NCBI GenBank assembly: GCA_021768245.1
Contig: JAETNO010000042.1
Span: 1 to 9,168 of the forward strand
Origin: Bacteroidaceae bacterium
GTDB lineage: Bacteria; Bacteroidota; Bacteroidia; Bacteroidales; Muribaculaceae
Length of the DNA: 9,168 nt
Reading direction: 5' to 3'
Part shown: positions 1-7,520 of the stretch, one piece after another
Layout of the letters: each line of letters opens with the position of its first letter
Numbering within the stretch: the stretch's first letter is position 1
Program-made: the position numbers and the translations under genes
The notes under the pieces: model-generated
The model's input: only the letters and a program-made list of their open reading frames with translations
What the model was told of the DNA's origin: nothing
The model's database searches: none

Positions 1-9
1 GGGAAACAT

Positions 10-80
10 GGGGGCTGCGCGCCCCCAAACCCCGCGATGTGTTTTTCATATATAAGAATACGGGGGATGAAGCCCCGTAT
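10..80. repeat. Two GC-rich hairpins in the intergenic region at the window edge
   Basis: Seen: GGGGGC (10-15) pairs with GCCCCC (21-26) around a TGCGC loop. ATACGGGG (58-65) pairs with CCCCGTAT (73-80) around GATGAAG. Between them is a CCCCGCG stretch and a T5 run (42-46). Both stems are much more GC-rich than the AT-rich bases around them. Inference: the first hairpin could end a gene lying left of the window, or both could belong to a dispersed palindromic intergenic element. A 16-codon open frame on the minus strand starts at 49 and runs off the edge; it is too short to call a gene. Confidence 0.45.
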
Positions 81-117
81 AATACAATATCACCAACCAT
101 TTTTGGCCACGTTACCG

Positions 118-180
118 AAAAAGTAAACTATAAGAGGCGATTCAAAATCTATTAGAATCGCCTCTTACTATTGTAGTTTA
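118..180 (-). terminator. Two-tier terminator of typA
   Basis: Seen: a perfect 13-bp stem pairs 131-143 with 155-167 around an 11-base loop. An outer 7-bp stem pairs 124-130 (TAAACTA) with 174-180, with a 6-base one-sided bulge. Read on the minus strand, the outer stem is followed at once by C and five U residues (122-118). It begins about 20 bases after the typA stop codon, so it is assigned as the intrinsic terminator of typA. The inner hairpin alone lacks a directly adjacent U-run. Confidence 0.75.
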
Positions 181-198
181 GTGTTTAATCTTATAGTT

Positions 199-1998
199 TT
201 ACGCTTTGTTCGCGCGTTTACGCTCGAGTTCGTCGAGTATTATCTTGCGTAGTCTGAGATGATGGGGGGTCACTTCCACATATTCATCCTCCTTTATATA
301 TTCGAGAGCTTCTTCAAGCGAGAATACTACAGGGGGGATTATACGGGCTTTATCGTCAGCGCCGCTGGCACGCATGTTGGTGAGCTTTTTAGATTTTGTG
401 ACATTAACGACTATATCATTGTCCTTCGCGTTCTCTCCGACAACCTGACCGGCGTAGACCTCTTCTTGCGGGAAAATGAAAAATCGTCCGCGATCCTGCA
501 GCTTATCGATGGCATAGGCATAGGCTGTCCCGCTTTCCATTGCGATGAGTGACCCATTGGTGCGGCGTTCGATATCGCCTTTCCAAGGTTGGTATTCATG
601 GAAACGATGGGCCATTATGGCTTCGCCCGCTGATGCGGTCAGCACATTGTTTCGAAGGCCGATTATGCCTCGCGACGGTATAAGGAATTCGATATGTATA
701 CGGTCGTTTTGTGTCATCATCGACACCATTTCTCCTTTCCTGCGGGTCACCATGTCTATTATCTTTGAGGAATATTCCTCAGGGACATTTATGGTGAGCA
801 TTTCGATAGGCTCGCACTTCTTCCCGTCAATCTCCTTGATGATTACCTGAGGCTGGCCTACCTGGAGTTCAAATCCTTCACGGCGCATCGTCTCGATCAG
901 CACTGAAAGATGAAGCACGCCACGACCATAGACGGTCCATGTGTCCTCATGGTCAGCCTTGGTCACTCTCAACGCGAGGTTGCGGTCAAGTTCTTTTGTG
1001 AGTCGGTCATGAATATGGCGCGATGTGACATATTTTCCGTCTTTACCAAAGAAGGGACTGTCGTTGATTGTGAATGTCATTGACATTGTAGGCTCATCGA
1101 TGGCGATACGGGGGAGGGGTTCGGGATTGTTTATGTCGGCCACGGTGTCGCCTATTTCGAATCCTTCGATTCCTACGAGGGCGCATATGTCTCCGCTTTT
1201 CACCGATTCCACTTTCTTGCGTCCCATTCCTTCGAAAGTGTGGAGTTCCTTGATTCTCTGTTTTACGACAGAACCGTCTTTTTTACACAAGGCGATTTCC
1301 TGTCCCTCGCGAAGCTCGCCACGGTGTACGCGTCCGATGGCTATGCGTCCTACATAACTGCTGAAATCGAGCGAGGTTATGAGCATCTGAGTGTCACCCT
1401 CGATTACCTCTGGTTCGGGGATGTATTCGATGATTGCATCGAGCACAGCAGTGATATTATCAGTCGGCTTATTGAAATCAGTGCTCATCCAACCTTGCTT
1501 GGCTGAGCCATAGATTGTCGGGAAGTCAAGCTGGTCCTCGGTGGCATCGAGATTGCACATTAGGTCGAAAACCATCTCCTGCACCTCGTCCGGACGACAG
1601 TTAGGCTTGTCCACCTTATTTATGACAACAACGGGTTTCAATCCCATCTGTATCGCTTTTTGCAACACAAAACGGGTTTGTGGCATCGGGCCTTCAAATG
1701 CGTCAACAAGCAGGAGGCAGCCGTCGGCCATATTGAGCACACGTTCCACCTCTCCGCCGAAGTCAGCGTGCCCCGGAGTGTCAATGATGTTGATTTTATA
1801 TCCGTTGTAGTTTATGGAAACGTTTTTAGATAGGATTGTTATGCCTCGTTCACGCTCAAGGTCATTATTGTCGAGGATAAGTTCGCCGGTCGACTGATTG
1901 TCGCGAAACAGTTTTCCGGCCATGAGCATTTTGTCTACGAGGGTGGTCTTGCCATGGTCCACGTGGGCTATGATGGCAATATTTCTAATCTTCTGCAT
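199..1998 (-). CDS. typA: Ribosome-associated translational GTPase TypA/BipA
   Basis: 599 residues, full length for TypA/BipA, an EF-G-like GTPase that binds the 70S ribosome and helps 50S assembly and growth under stress such as cold. All G motifs are visible: G1 AHVDHGKTT (11-19), the switch I segment RERGITI (49-55), G3 DTPGH (73-77), G4 NKVD (127-130) and G5 SAK (165-167). The GTPase domain covers about 1-200, an EF-Tu-like beta barrel about 207-290, EF-G-like domains III and V about 305-480, and the TypA-specific C-terminal domain about 490-599, with its usual rich Lys/Arg content. The start at MQKIRNIAIIAHVDHG matches where the family normally begins. It lies 149 bases downstream of the ompA-like lipoprotein gene on the same strand, but has its own promoter motif and terminator. 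No damage is seen. The protein should be cytoplasmic. Confidence 0.97.
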   Translation of the reverse strand: MQKIRNIAIIAHVDHGKTTLVDKMLMAGKLFRDNQSTGELILDNNDLERERGITILSKNVSINYNGYKINIIDTPGHADFGGEVERVLNMADGCLLLVDAFEGPMPQTRFVLQKAIQMGLKPVVVINKVDKPNCRPDEVQEMVFDLMCNLDATEDQLDFPTIYGSAKQGWMSTDFNKPTDNITAVLDAIIEYIPEPEVIEGDTQMLITSLDFSSYVGRIAIGRVHRGELREGQEIALCKKDGSVVKQRIKELHTFEGMGRKKVESVKSGDICALVGIEGFEIGDTVADINNPEPLPRIAIDEPTMSMTFTINDSPFFGKDGKYVTSRHIHDRLTKELDRNLALRVTKADHEDTWTVYGRGVLHLSVLIETMRREGFELQVGQPQVIIKEIDGKKCEPIEMLTINVPEEYSSKIIDMVTRRKGEMVSMMTQNDRIHIEFLIPSRGIIGLRNNVLTASAGEAIMAHRFHEYQPWKGDIERRTNGSLIAMESGTAYAYAIDKLQDRGRFFIFPQEEVYAGQVVGENAKDNDIVVNVTKSKKLTNMRASGADDKARIIPPVVFSLEEALEYIKEDEYVEVTPHHLRLRKIILDELERKRANKA

Positions 1999-2019
1999 TT
2001 TCTAAAATTTTTCCGGCTG

Positions 2020-2049
2020 CAAAGTTACGCATATTTTTGCAAAAACAGG
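2020..2049 (-). promoter_or_regulatory. Bacteroidota-type promoter of typA
   Basis: Seen on the minus strand: TAACTTTG at 2027-2020 is an exact match to the Bacteroidota -7 consensus TAnnTTTG, and places the transcript start near 2013-2014, about 15 bases before the typA ATG. The -33 element is weak: CCTG at 2049-2046 has about the right spacing, while the nearer TTTG (2043-2040) is only 12 bases away. A 12-bp perfect palindrome, TTTTTGCAAAAA (2034-2045), lies in the spacer. Confidence 0.6.
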
Positions 2050-2147
2050 GCCTTTGCCGTTGAAAAAGCGTTGCATGCCTTCAACAGTATAATTGTCGCG
2101 TTTTAAGTGCGGATTTTGTTTGTACTAACGGATAACGAATGGAGCCA

Positions 2148-4112
2148 TCAATACATTTGATAGTTGACAGATAACACCTGGAATTCCGTCCGGCGGTTTA
2201 TCTGGTCGGCAACTTCCTGTTGTCCTTCCGGAAGGGTAAGCACAAACTTCTCATCGAGCACCTGTCCTTCCTCGAATTGAGGGAATTCTCGTGCCACGCG
2301 TTTTGATACTACCTTTGGCCGTGATTTGCCATAGCCTTGATACTGGAGGCGGTCAGCCGGGATACCAACCGATATCAGATAGTCAACCACGCTTTTTGCG
2401 CGACGTTCCGAAAGCTTGATGTTATATTCATCCGACCCCCAACGGTCAGTGTGCGACGCCATTTCTATCGTGATGTTAGGGTTGTCGCGTAACATTTGTG
2501 CCAGCCCGTCAAGAGCTTCTTTCGATTCAGGGCGCAGGGTCGCTTTGTCAAAGTCGTAGAATATGTTTTCGACGATATTCGGCTTTGATATTGAAGCGAG
2601 GATAAAGTCTATGCCATATTCAGCGTCCTCTTCTGCGTTGTCGGAGGTGAATTCCTGCTTCGCGTTGAGATATCCCTTGGCTCCTGCAAGCATCACATAG
2701 CGGACGCCGCGCTGGAGAGGGAAGGAGAAGGAGCCGTCATTGCGCGCGACGGCTTTCTGGTTGGAACCGTCATTGCCGACTATACGGATTATTGCATTAG
2801 GAACCGGTTCTTCATCCTTGTCGAGCACCCAGCCGGAAATGAGTATCTTGAGGTCAGGCAGTTCGAATGAGTAGAGATGGTCGTAGCCTCGTCCGTCGCC
2901 ACGGTTGGAACTGAAATAGCCAGCCTCTTTTGACGGGGTGGCGAATGTGATTCCGAAATCATCGCCTTCGGAGTTGATTGGACTGCCCATATTCTCTACG
3001 AGCCATCCGCCGGATGGCTGTAAAGTGGCGCGGAATATGTCAAGACCTCCAAGGCCTGGATGTCCGTCGGAAGAGAAATACATGATTGAATCGGTCAGCA
3101 TGTAGGGGAACTCTTCATTTCCCGGTGTATTGATGGCGTCACCGAGATTTTCAAGGCTGCCATACCGTTCGCGCAGGTTTATTCTCCAGATATCCTTGCC
3201 TCCATGGCCGGGCATGTCTGATGTGAAGTAAAGATATTCCCCGGACGGTGATACTGCCGGATGTCCGTAGTTGGACAGGGTGTCATTTGTGATTTCAAAT
3301 TTCACAGGTGCGCTCCACTGTGCGTCGGAACGGGTGGAGGTGTAGATGTCTACTCCCGTATCTTTCCCTGGAGTCCGCATGGAGCGTGTGAGATACATGG
3401 TTGAGCCGTCAGGAGAGAACGAGGGTATGCCTTCGTCCCATTCGGTGTTGAGTTCGCCTTCGACTGCTTCGGGGCGTTGCCATTCACCGCGTTCGTTTTT
3501 CTTCACCATCCATATATCACTGCGTTTCATACCGGTAATCTCGCTGCGGTTATTGCCGGTTACTTTCTCATTCGTAGTTGTGAAATAGAGTGTCTCCCCG
3601 TTGAACATAGGGGAGAAATCCGAACGCCTTGAGTTGAATAGCTTCGCGTTTCTCACCACGTGGCGTGTCTTATTCTTCTTGAGCTCTGCGCTTTTCCTCG
3701 CTCCTATAAGACCTTTTTTTGCCAGTTCGTCGTCAGGCCATAGTTCAAGATACTGTTCGTAAGTTTTTACTGCTTGGGCATAGCTTCCCTGCCCGTGTTG
3801 GGCCTGGGCGAGTTGGAGTAGAAGTGTAGAATCGCAATAGCCATATCGCAATGCGTTTTGATATGCCGCTGCTGCGCGTGCATCCTGTCCGAGACGGGTG
3901 TAACATTCTCCCATTTTCGCGGCGACTTCTCCACGGAGCTTGCGCTGTTCGCGTGGATTCAGTTTGTTGTAAATCTTGCGGTATGTCTTTTGGGCGTCAA
4001 AATATTCTCCCCGGGCAAGTTGCTCGTCAGCTACGCTTAATTTGGCTCCGGAGCATGCACAGAGAATAGACCCGAGAATCGCTATATATATAAGGTGGCG
4101 GAAATGTGACAT
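2148..4112 (-). CDS. PorE-like OmpA-family lipoprotein (TPR, PD40 repeats, CarboxypepD_reg-like, OmpA C-terminal domain)
   Basis: 654 residues. A lipoprotein signal peptide with a hydrophobic stretch at 7-19 and lipobox LCAC gives the acylated Cys20. TPR-like helices follow (about 25-140). A PD40/WD40-like beta propeller (about 160-415) has blades such as PSFSPDGSTMYLT, PAVSPSGEYLYFTS and YFSSNRGDG. Next is a carboxypeptidase-regulatory-like beta domain (about 422-490) and an OmpA C-terminal peptidoglycan-binding domain (about 515-650). In that domain, HTDRWGSDEYNIKLSERRA holds Asp556 and Arg571, spaced like the diaminopimelate-binding pair in OmpA. This domain order is that of Porphyromonas PorE, a type IX secretion accessory that ties the machine to the cell wall. 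Many Bacteroidales without that system carry relatives, so the role here is uncertain; an envelope scaffold is the safe statement. It diverges from pta across 109 bases. I find no convincing promoter or terminator of its own. Confidence 0.88.
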   Translation of the reverse strand: MSHFRHLIYIAILGSILCACSGAKLSVADEQLARGEYFDAQKTYRKIYNKLNPREQRKLRGEVAAKMGECYTRLGQDARAAAAYQNALRYGYCDSTLLLQLAQAQHGQGSYAQAVKTYEQYLELWPDDELAKKGLIGARKSAELKKNKTRHVVRNAKLFNSRRSDFSPMFNGETLYFTTTNEKVTGNNRSEITGMKRSDIWMVKKNERGEWQRPEAVEGELNTEWDEGIPSFSPDGSTMYLTRSMRTPGKDTGVDIYTSTRSDAQWSAPVKFEITNDTLSNYGHPAVSPSGEYLYFTSDMPGHGGKDIWRINLRERYGSLENLGDAINTPGNEEFPYMLTDSIMYFSSDGHPGLGGLDIFRATLQPSGGWLVENMGSPINSEGDDFGITFATPSKEAGYFSSNRGDGRGYDHLYSFELPDLKILISGWVLDKDEEPVPNAIIRIVGNDGSNQKAVARNDGSFSFPLQRGVRYVMLAGAKGYLNAKQEFTSDNAEEDAEYGIDFILASISKPNIVENIFYDFDKATLRPESKEALDGLAQMLRDNPNITIEMASHTDRWGSDEYNIKLSERRAKSVVDYLISVGIPADRLQYQGYGKSRPKVVSKRVAREFPQFEEGQVLDEKFVLTLPEGQQEVADQINRRTEFQVLSVNYQMY

Positions 4113-4160
4113 AAATATGGTTTTAGTATTATTAACGTGAAAAACCTGCGAATATTTTAT

Positions 4161-4192
4161 TTTGGAAAAGCGGGGAAATGATTGTATCTTTG
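4161..4192 (+). promoter_or_regulatory. Bacteroidota-type promoter of pta-ackA
   Basis: TTTG at 4161-4164 and TATCTTTG at 4185-4192 are separated by 20 bases and match the Bacteroidota primary sigma factor consensus (-33 TTTG, -7 TAnnTTTG) at normal spacing. Transcription would start near 4198-4200, giving an AT-rich leader of about 22 bases before the pta ATG. No Shine-Dalgarno sequence is seen, as is usual in this phylum. Confidence 0.8.
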
Positions 4193-4221
4193 TAGGTCTT
4201 TAATTTAAATCATATACCGAA

Positions 4222-5238
4222 ATGGGTCTTTTTGAAAAACTTACCGCAAAGGCTAAATCACAGCGCCAGCGCATCGTCCTCCCCGAAGGCAATGAACCCC
4301 GTACACTTACTGCCGCCGACCGTATCATCAACGACGGTATAGCCGACATCATTCTGATAGGTGATCCTGTCGATATCATGGCAATGGCTAAAGATCTCAA
4401 ACTTGAGAATATCGGTAAGGCAACAATAGTCAATCCCGCCGATGAAAAGGTGATTGACAAATATGCTCCCCTTTATTTCGAGCTCCGCAAGAAAAAAGGC
4501 ATCACAATGGAGGAGGCCCGCATGACAACGGCCAATCCTCTCTATCTCGGATGTCTTATGGTTAAGAGCGGTGATGCCGACGGTCAGGTCGCCGGTGCGC
4601 TCAACACAACCGGAAATGTGCTTCGTGCCGCTTTCCAGGTGATAAAGACAATGCCCGGTATTGACGTAGTTTCAGGGGCGTTCGTAATGGTTCTTCCTGA
4701 AAATTCCAACTATGGAACCAACGGGCTGCTCATTTTTGCCGACTGCGCCGTTATTCCCGAGCCTGATGCCGCTCAGCTCGCCCAGATTGCTGTATCCGCA
4801 GCCAAGACCGCACGTGATATCGCCGGAATAGAACCACGTGTGGCGATATTAAGCTTCTCTACCAAAGGTAGCGCCAAGAGCGAGCGTGTCGACAAGGTGA
4901 TTGAGGCAACTAAGATTGCCCACGAGATGGATCCGCAGCTTATGCTTGACGGTGAGCTTCAGGCCGATGCTGCCCTTGTCCCCAGTGTTGCCAACAGCAA
5001 GGCTCCCAACAGTCCGCTTTCAGGCCGCGCTAATGTTCTTGTATTCCCATCGCTTGAAGTCGGCAATATAGCCTATAAACTTGTACAGCGTCTCGGAAAT
5101 GTGCAGGCTGTCGGTCCGGTTCTTCAGGGCCTTGCAGCTCCGGTCAATGACCTTTCCCGTGGTTGTTTCCCGGAAGATATCTATAAGACGATTATTATTA
5201 CCTGCAATCAGGCTATCGGCTTGAAAGAGGATAAATAA
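4222..5238 (+). CDS. pta: Phosphate acetyltransferase (short, single-domain form)
   Basis: 338 residues. Converts acetyl-CoA and phosphate to acetyl phosphate and CoA in the cytoplasm (EC 2.3.1.8), the first step from acetyl-CoA to acetate. The whole protein is one PTA/PTB domain, the short form without the N-terminal DRTGG region of the long enterobacterial enzyme, and its length is normal for the short form. Family motifs seen are IVLPEGNEPRTL (about 19-30), GALNTTGNVLRAAFQ, the PLSGRANVLVFPSLEVGNIAYK segment split across about 266-287, and the C-terminal NDLSRGC, whose Ser312-Arg313 match the active-site Ser-Arg pair of the Methanosarcina enzyme. The start MGLFEKL lies about 22 bases after the predicted transcript start. 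It precedes ackA by 53 bases with no terminator between, the usual pta-ackA operon. Confidence 0.96.
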   Translation: MGLFEKLTAKAKSQRQRIVLPEGNEPRTLTAADRIINDGIADIILIGDPVDIMAMAKDLKLENIGKATIVNPADEKVIDKYAPLYFELRKKKGITMEEARMTTANPLYLGCLMVKSGDADGQVAGALNTTGNVLRAAFQVIKTMPGIDVVSGAFVMVLPENSNYGTNGLLIFADCAVIPEPDAAQLAQIAVSAAKTARDIAGIEPRVAILSFSTKGSAKSERVDKVIEATKIAHEMDPQLMLDGELQADAALVPSVANSKAPNSPLSGRANVLVFPSLEVGNIAYKLVQRLGNVQAVGPVLQGLAAPVNDLSRGCFPEDIYKTIIITCNQAIGLKEDK

Positions 5239-5291
5239 TTTAAGTTTTGGTGATTAATAGTTAAAGAATACACAAAAACTACTCAATAGAA

Positions 5292-6494
5292 ATGAAAATA
5301 TTGGTGTTGAACTGCGGTAGCAGTTCCGTGAAATATAAATTTATCGACACATCTGATGATGCTGTGCTCGCTGAAGGCGGCGTTGAGAAGATTGGCCTTA
5401 GCGATGGATTTCTGAAATATAAGCAGAAAAACGGCTCGAAAGCCATAGTTGAACTTGGGCTCGTTGACCACAACGGAGCCGTGCAGGCTATTCTCAACAT
5501 CCTCACAGACCCGGTGGAAGGATGCATCAAGAGCTATGATGAAATTGATGCCGTAGGCCACCGTGTGGTTCATGGCGCTGAGAAATTCAGCGAAAGCGTG
5601 CTGATAAATGATGAGGTGAAGGAAATGATAAAGCAGTGCTATGACATAGCGCCTCTTCATAATCCGGCAAATATGACCGGTATCGATGCCATCACCACTC
5701 TGATGCCCGATATGCCTCAGGTGGCTGTATTCGATACGGCTTTCCATCAGACAATGCCTGCCAAGTCATATCTCTATGCCCTTCCTTATAAATTCTATGA
5801 GGAGGACGGTGTGCGTCGTTATGGCTTCCATGGCACAAGCCATCGTTATGTGTCGCAGCGCGTGTGCGAGTTCCTTGGCGTCGACATCAAGGAGCAGCGT
5901 ATCATAACATGCCATGTCGGCAACGGTGGTTCAATCACTGCTGTCAAGGGGGGAAAGAGCATTGATACATCCATGGGGCTTACTCCTACCGAAGGCCTTA
6001 TGATGGGAACACGTGTCGGTGATGTTGACCCCGGAGCGCTTGTCTACATTATGTTGAAGCACAATCTCTCGGCAACAGAGCTGCAGAAGATTATCAACAA
6101 AGAAAGTGGCATGCTTGGTACGACCGGTATTTCCAGCGATATGCGTGAGATTGAAGCGGCTATCAATGCCGGTAATGAGCGCGCCAAGCTCGCCCAGGAT
6201 ATGTATGAGCAGCGTATCATTAAATACATAGGTGCGTATGCTGCTGAAATGGGAGGTGTCGACATTATCGTCTTCACTGGCGGAGTCGGTGAAAATCAGA
6301 CTTCTCTCCGTGAGGCGGTATGCAAGCCCCTTGAATTTATTGGTGTGGAGCTTGACAAGGAAGTCAATGCCGGCATCCGTGGTAAGGAGGCTGTGATATC
6401 ATCTGCTTCTTCAAAGGTGAAAGTGGTTGTAATCCCGACCGATGAGGAACTTATGATTGCCCGCGATACGGAAGCTATTGTCTCAAAGAAATAA
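5292..6494 (+). CDS. ackA: Acetate kinase
   Basis: 400 residues, the usual family length. Transfers phosphate from acetyl phosphate to ADP, giving acetate and ATP (EC 2.7.2.1), the energy-yielding step of acetogenic fermentation; cytoplasmic. It belongs to the ASKHA fold. The known key residues fall almost exactly at Methanosarcina numbering: Asn7 in VLNCGSSSVK, Arg91 in GHRVVHG, the catalytic Asp148 in FDTAFHQTMP, His180 in GFHGTSHR, His208 in HVGNGGS, Arg241 in GTRVGDVDPG, and Glu385 in PTDEELMIARDT. The nucleotide-binding FTGGVGEN is near residue 330. It follows pta directly and should share its promoter, because the 53-base gap shows no good promoter or hairpin. A strong hairpin begins 17 bases after the stop codon, before ddh. 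Confidence 0.97.
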   Translation: MKILVLNCGSSSVKYKFIDTSDDAVLAEGGVEKIGLSDGFLKYKQKNGSKAIVELGLVDHNGAVQAILNILTDPVEGCIKSYDEIDAVGHRVVHGAEKFSESVLINDEVKEMIKQCYDIAPLHNPANMTGIDAITTLMPDMPQVAVFDTAFHQTMPAKSYLYALPYKFYEEDGVRRYGFHGTSHRYVSQRVCEFLGVDIKEQRIITCHVGNGGSITAVKGGKSIDTSMGLTPTEGLMMGTRVGDVDPGALVYIMLKHNLSATELQKIINKESGMLGTTGISSDMREIEAAINAGNERAKLAQDMYEQRIIKYIGAYAAEMGGVDIIVFTGGVGENQTSLREAVCKPLEFIGVELDKEVNAGIRGKEAVISSASSKVKVVVIPTDEELMIARDTEAIVSKK

Positions 6495-6511
6495 ACTTCT
6501 ATAAACCCTTC

Positions 6512-6545
6512 GTGCCGGAGTCTGGTAGAATCCAGACCCCGGCAC
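6512..6545 (+). promoter_or_regulatory. Long hairpin between ackA and ddh (possible attenuator or weak terminator)
   Basis: Seen: 6512-6525 pairs with 6532-6545 over 14 positions with a single A-C mismatch, around a TAGAAT loop; GTGCCGG opens and CCGGCAC closes the stem. The bases after it, TGAATTTTAATAATG, contain only a four-T run, so this is a poor classical terminator. No TAnnTTTG promoter is seen between it and the ddh ATG 20 bases later. Inference: it lowers readthrough into ddh, or stabilises the 3' end of the pta-ackA message. The stem also overlaps an in-frame GTG that could otherwise be taken as the ddh start. Confidence 0.6.
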
Positions 6546-6565
6546 TGAATTTTAATAATGCAAAT

Positions 6566-7462
6566 ATGACAAAGATTCGTGCAGCCGTAGTCGGTTACGG
6601 CAACATCGGCCGTTTTACAATCGAGGCATTGGAGGCGGCTCCTGATTTTGAAATCGCCGGCGTAGTACGCCGTAGCGTTAGCAACATCCCTATGGAACTA
6701 CAGGCATATAAGGTTGTGACTGACATCACTGAACTTGGCAAAGTGGATGTGGCTATACTTGCAACGCCTACACGCGAGGTAGAGAAATATGCCCTTGAGT
6801 ATCTTGCTATGGGTATCAATACGGTTGATAGCTTCGACATACATACGTCGATAATCGACCTTCGTCGCTCTCTCGATGCTGCAGCAAAAAAAGCCGGTCG
6901 CGTTGCCGTTATTTCTGCCGGTTGGGATCCCGGAAGCGATTCAATCGTACGCACACTTCTTGAGGCTGCCGCTCCGAAGGGTCTTACATATACAAACTTT
7001 GGCCCGGGTATGAGCATGGGACACACTGTTTGCGTCAAGTCAAAAGTCGGTGTGAAAAATGCGCTTTCCATGACCATGCCAAAAGGCGACGGCATGCATC
7101 GCCGCATGGTTTATGTGGAGCTTGAGTCTGGAGCTAAGCTTGAGGATGTGGCAAAGGCCGTGAAGGAAGACCCGTATTTCGCATCGGATGAGACCCATGT
7201 TATGGCCGTGGAAAGTGTCGATGCTGTTAAGGATATGGGACATGGTGTGCATATGGTACGCAAGGGCGTTTCGGGTAAAACTCAGAATCAGCGTTTCGAA
7301 TTCAACATGTCAATCAATAACCCCGCTCTTACTGCCCAGTTGCTCGTTGGAGTTGCGCGGGCTTCGATGCGCCTGACTCCTGGAGCCTATACCATGGTGG
7401 AAATCCCGGTTATAGACCTCCTTCCCGGCGACCGCGAAGAGTTAATCGCACATCTTGTATAA
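6566..7462 (+). CDS. ddh: meso-Diaminopimelate D-dehydrogenase
   Basis: 298 residues. An NADP-dependent enzyme (EC 1.4.1.16) that makes meso-diaminopimelate in one step by reductive amination of L-2-amino-6-oxopimelate with ammonia, supplying lysine and the peptidoglycan cross-link. Seen: a Rossmann motif GYGNIG (10-15) after a beta strand at the very N-terminus; VDSFDIH (87-93), matching VDTYDNH of the Corynebacterium enzyme; SAGWDPG (117-123), matching its STGWDPG; FGPGMSMGH (145-153), matching WGPGLSQGH; and NNPALTAQ (251-258) near the C-terminus. It is about 20 residues shorter than the 320-residue Corynebacterium enzyme, the loss lying in the central region after the GPG motif. I chose the ATG at 6566 because MTKIRAAVVGYG matches the family N-terminus; the longer GTG frame from 6512 would be translated through the hairpin. 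Same strand as ackA, 71 bases downstream. Confidence 0.93.
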   Translation: MTKIRAAVVGYGNIGRFTIEALEAAPDFEIAGVVRRSVSNIPMELQAYKVVTDITELGKVDVAILATPTREVEKYALEYLAMGINTVDSFDIHTSIIDLRRSLDAAAKKAGRVAVISAGWDPGSDSIVRTLLEAAAPKGLTYTNFGPGMSMGHTVCVKSKVGVKNALSMTMPKGDGMHRRMVYVELESGAKLEDVAKAVKEDPYFASDETHVMAVESVDAVKDMGHGVHMVRKGVSGKTQNQRFEFNMSINNPALTAQLLVGVARASMRLTPGAYTMVEIPVIDLLPGDREELIAHLV

Positions 7463-7486
7463 TAAATCAGGATTTTATAATGAAAC

Positions 7487-7520
7487 AAGGGCGCATATTG
7501 TCTATGCGTCCTTATTTTAT
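7487..7520 (+). terminator. Terminator between convergent ddh and the CBM9-like gene
   Basis: An 11-bp stem pairs 7487-7497 with 7503-7513 (one G-T pair) around TTGTC, followed by the T-rich TTATTTTATTATT on the plus strand. It begins 24 bases after the ddh stop. On the minus strand the same hairpin starts 6 bases after the stop codon of the CBM9-like gene and is followed by TTGTTTCATT, so it may act in both directions, more strongly for ddh. Confidence 0.8.

Noticed and set aside
545..850. Plus-strand open frame of 101 codons inside typA
   Set aside because: It is antisense to a full-length, well-conserved typA, has no recognisable domain, and looks like a shadow frame. The same holds for other plus-strand frames across 259-1810.
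5283..5747. Minus-strand open frame of 154 codons inside ackA
   Set aside because: It is antisense to the conserved ackA, with no family motif or promoter.
6512..6565. GTG-initiated 18-residue N-terminal extension of ddh
   Set aside because: It would lie in the ackA-ddh hairpin, and the family N-terminus begins at MTKIRAAVVGYG (ATG at 6566).
6595..7107. Minus-strand open frame of 170 codons inside ddh
   Set aside because: It is antisense to the conserved ddh coding sequence and has low-complexity Ser/Arg-rich content typical of shadow frames.
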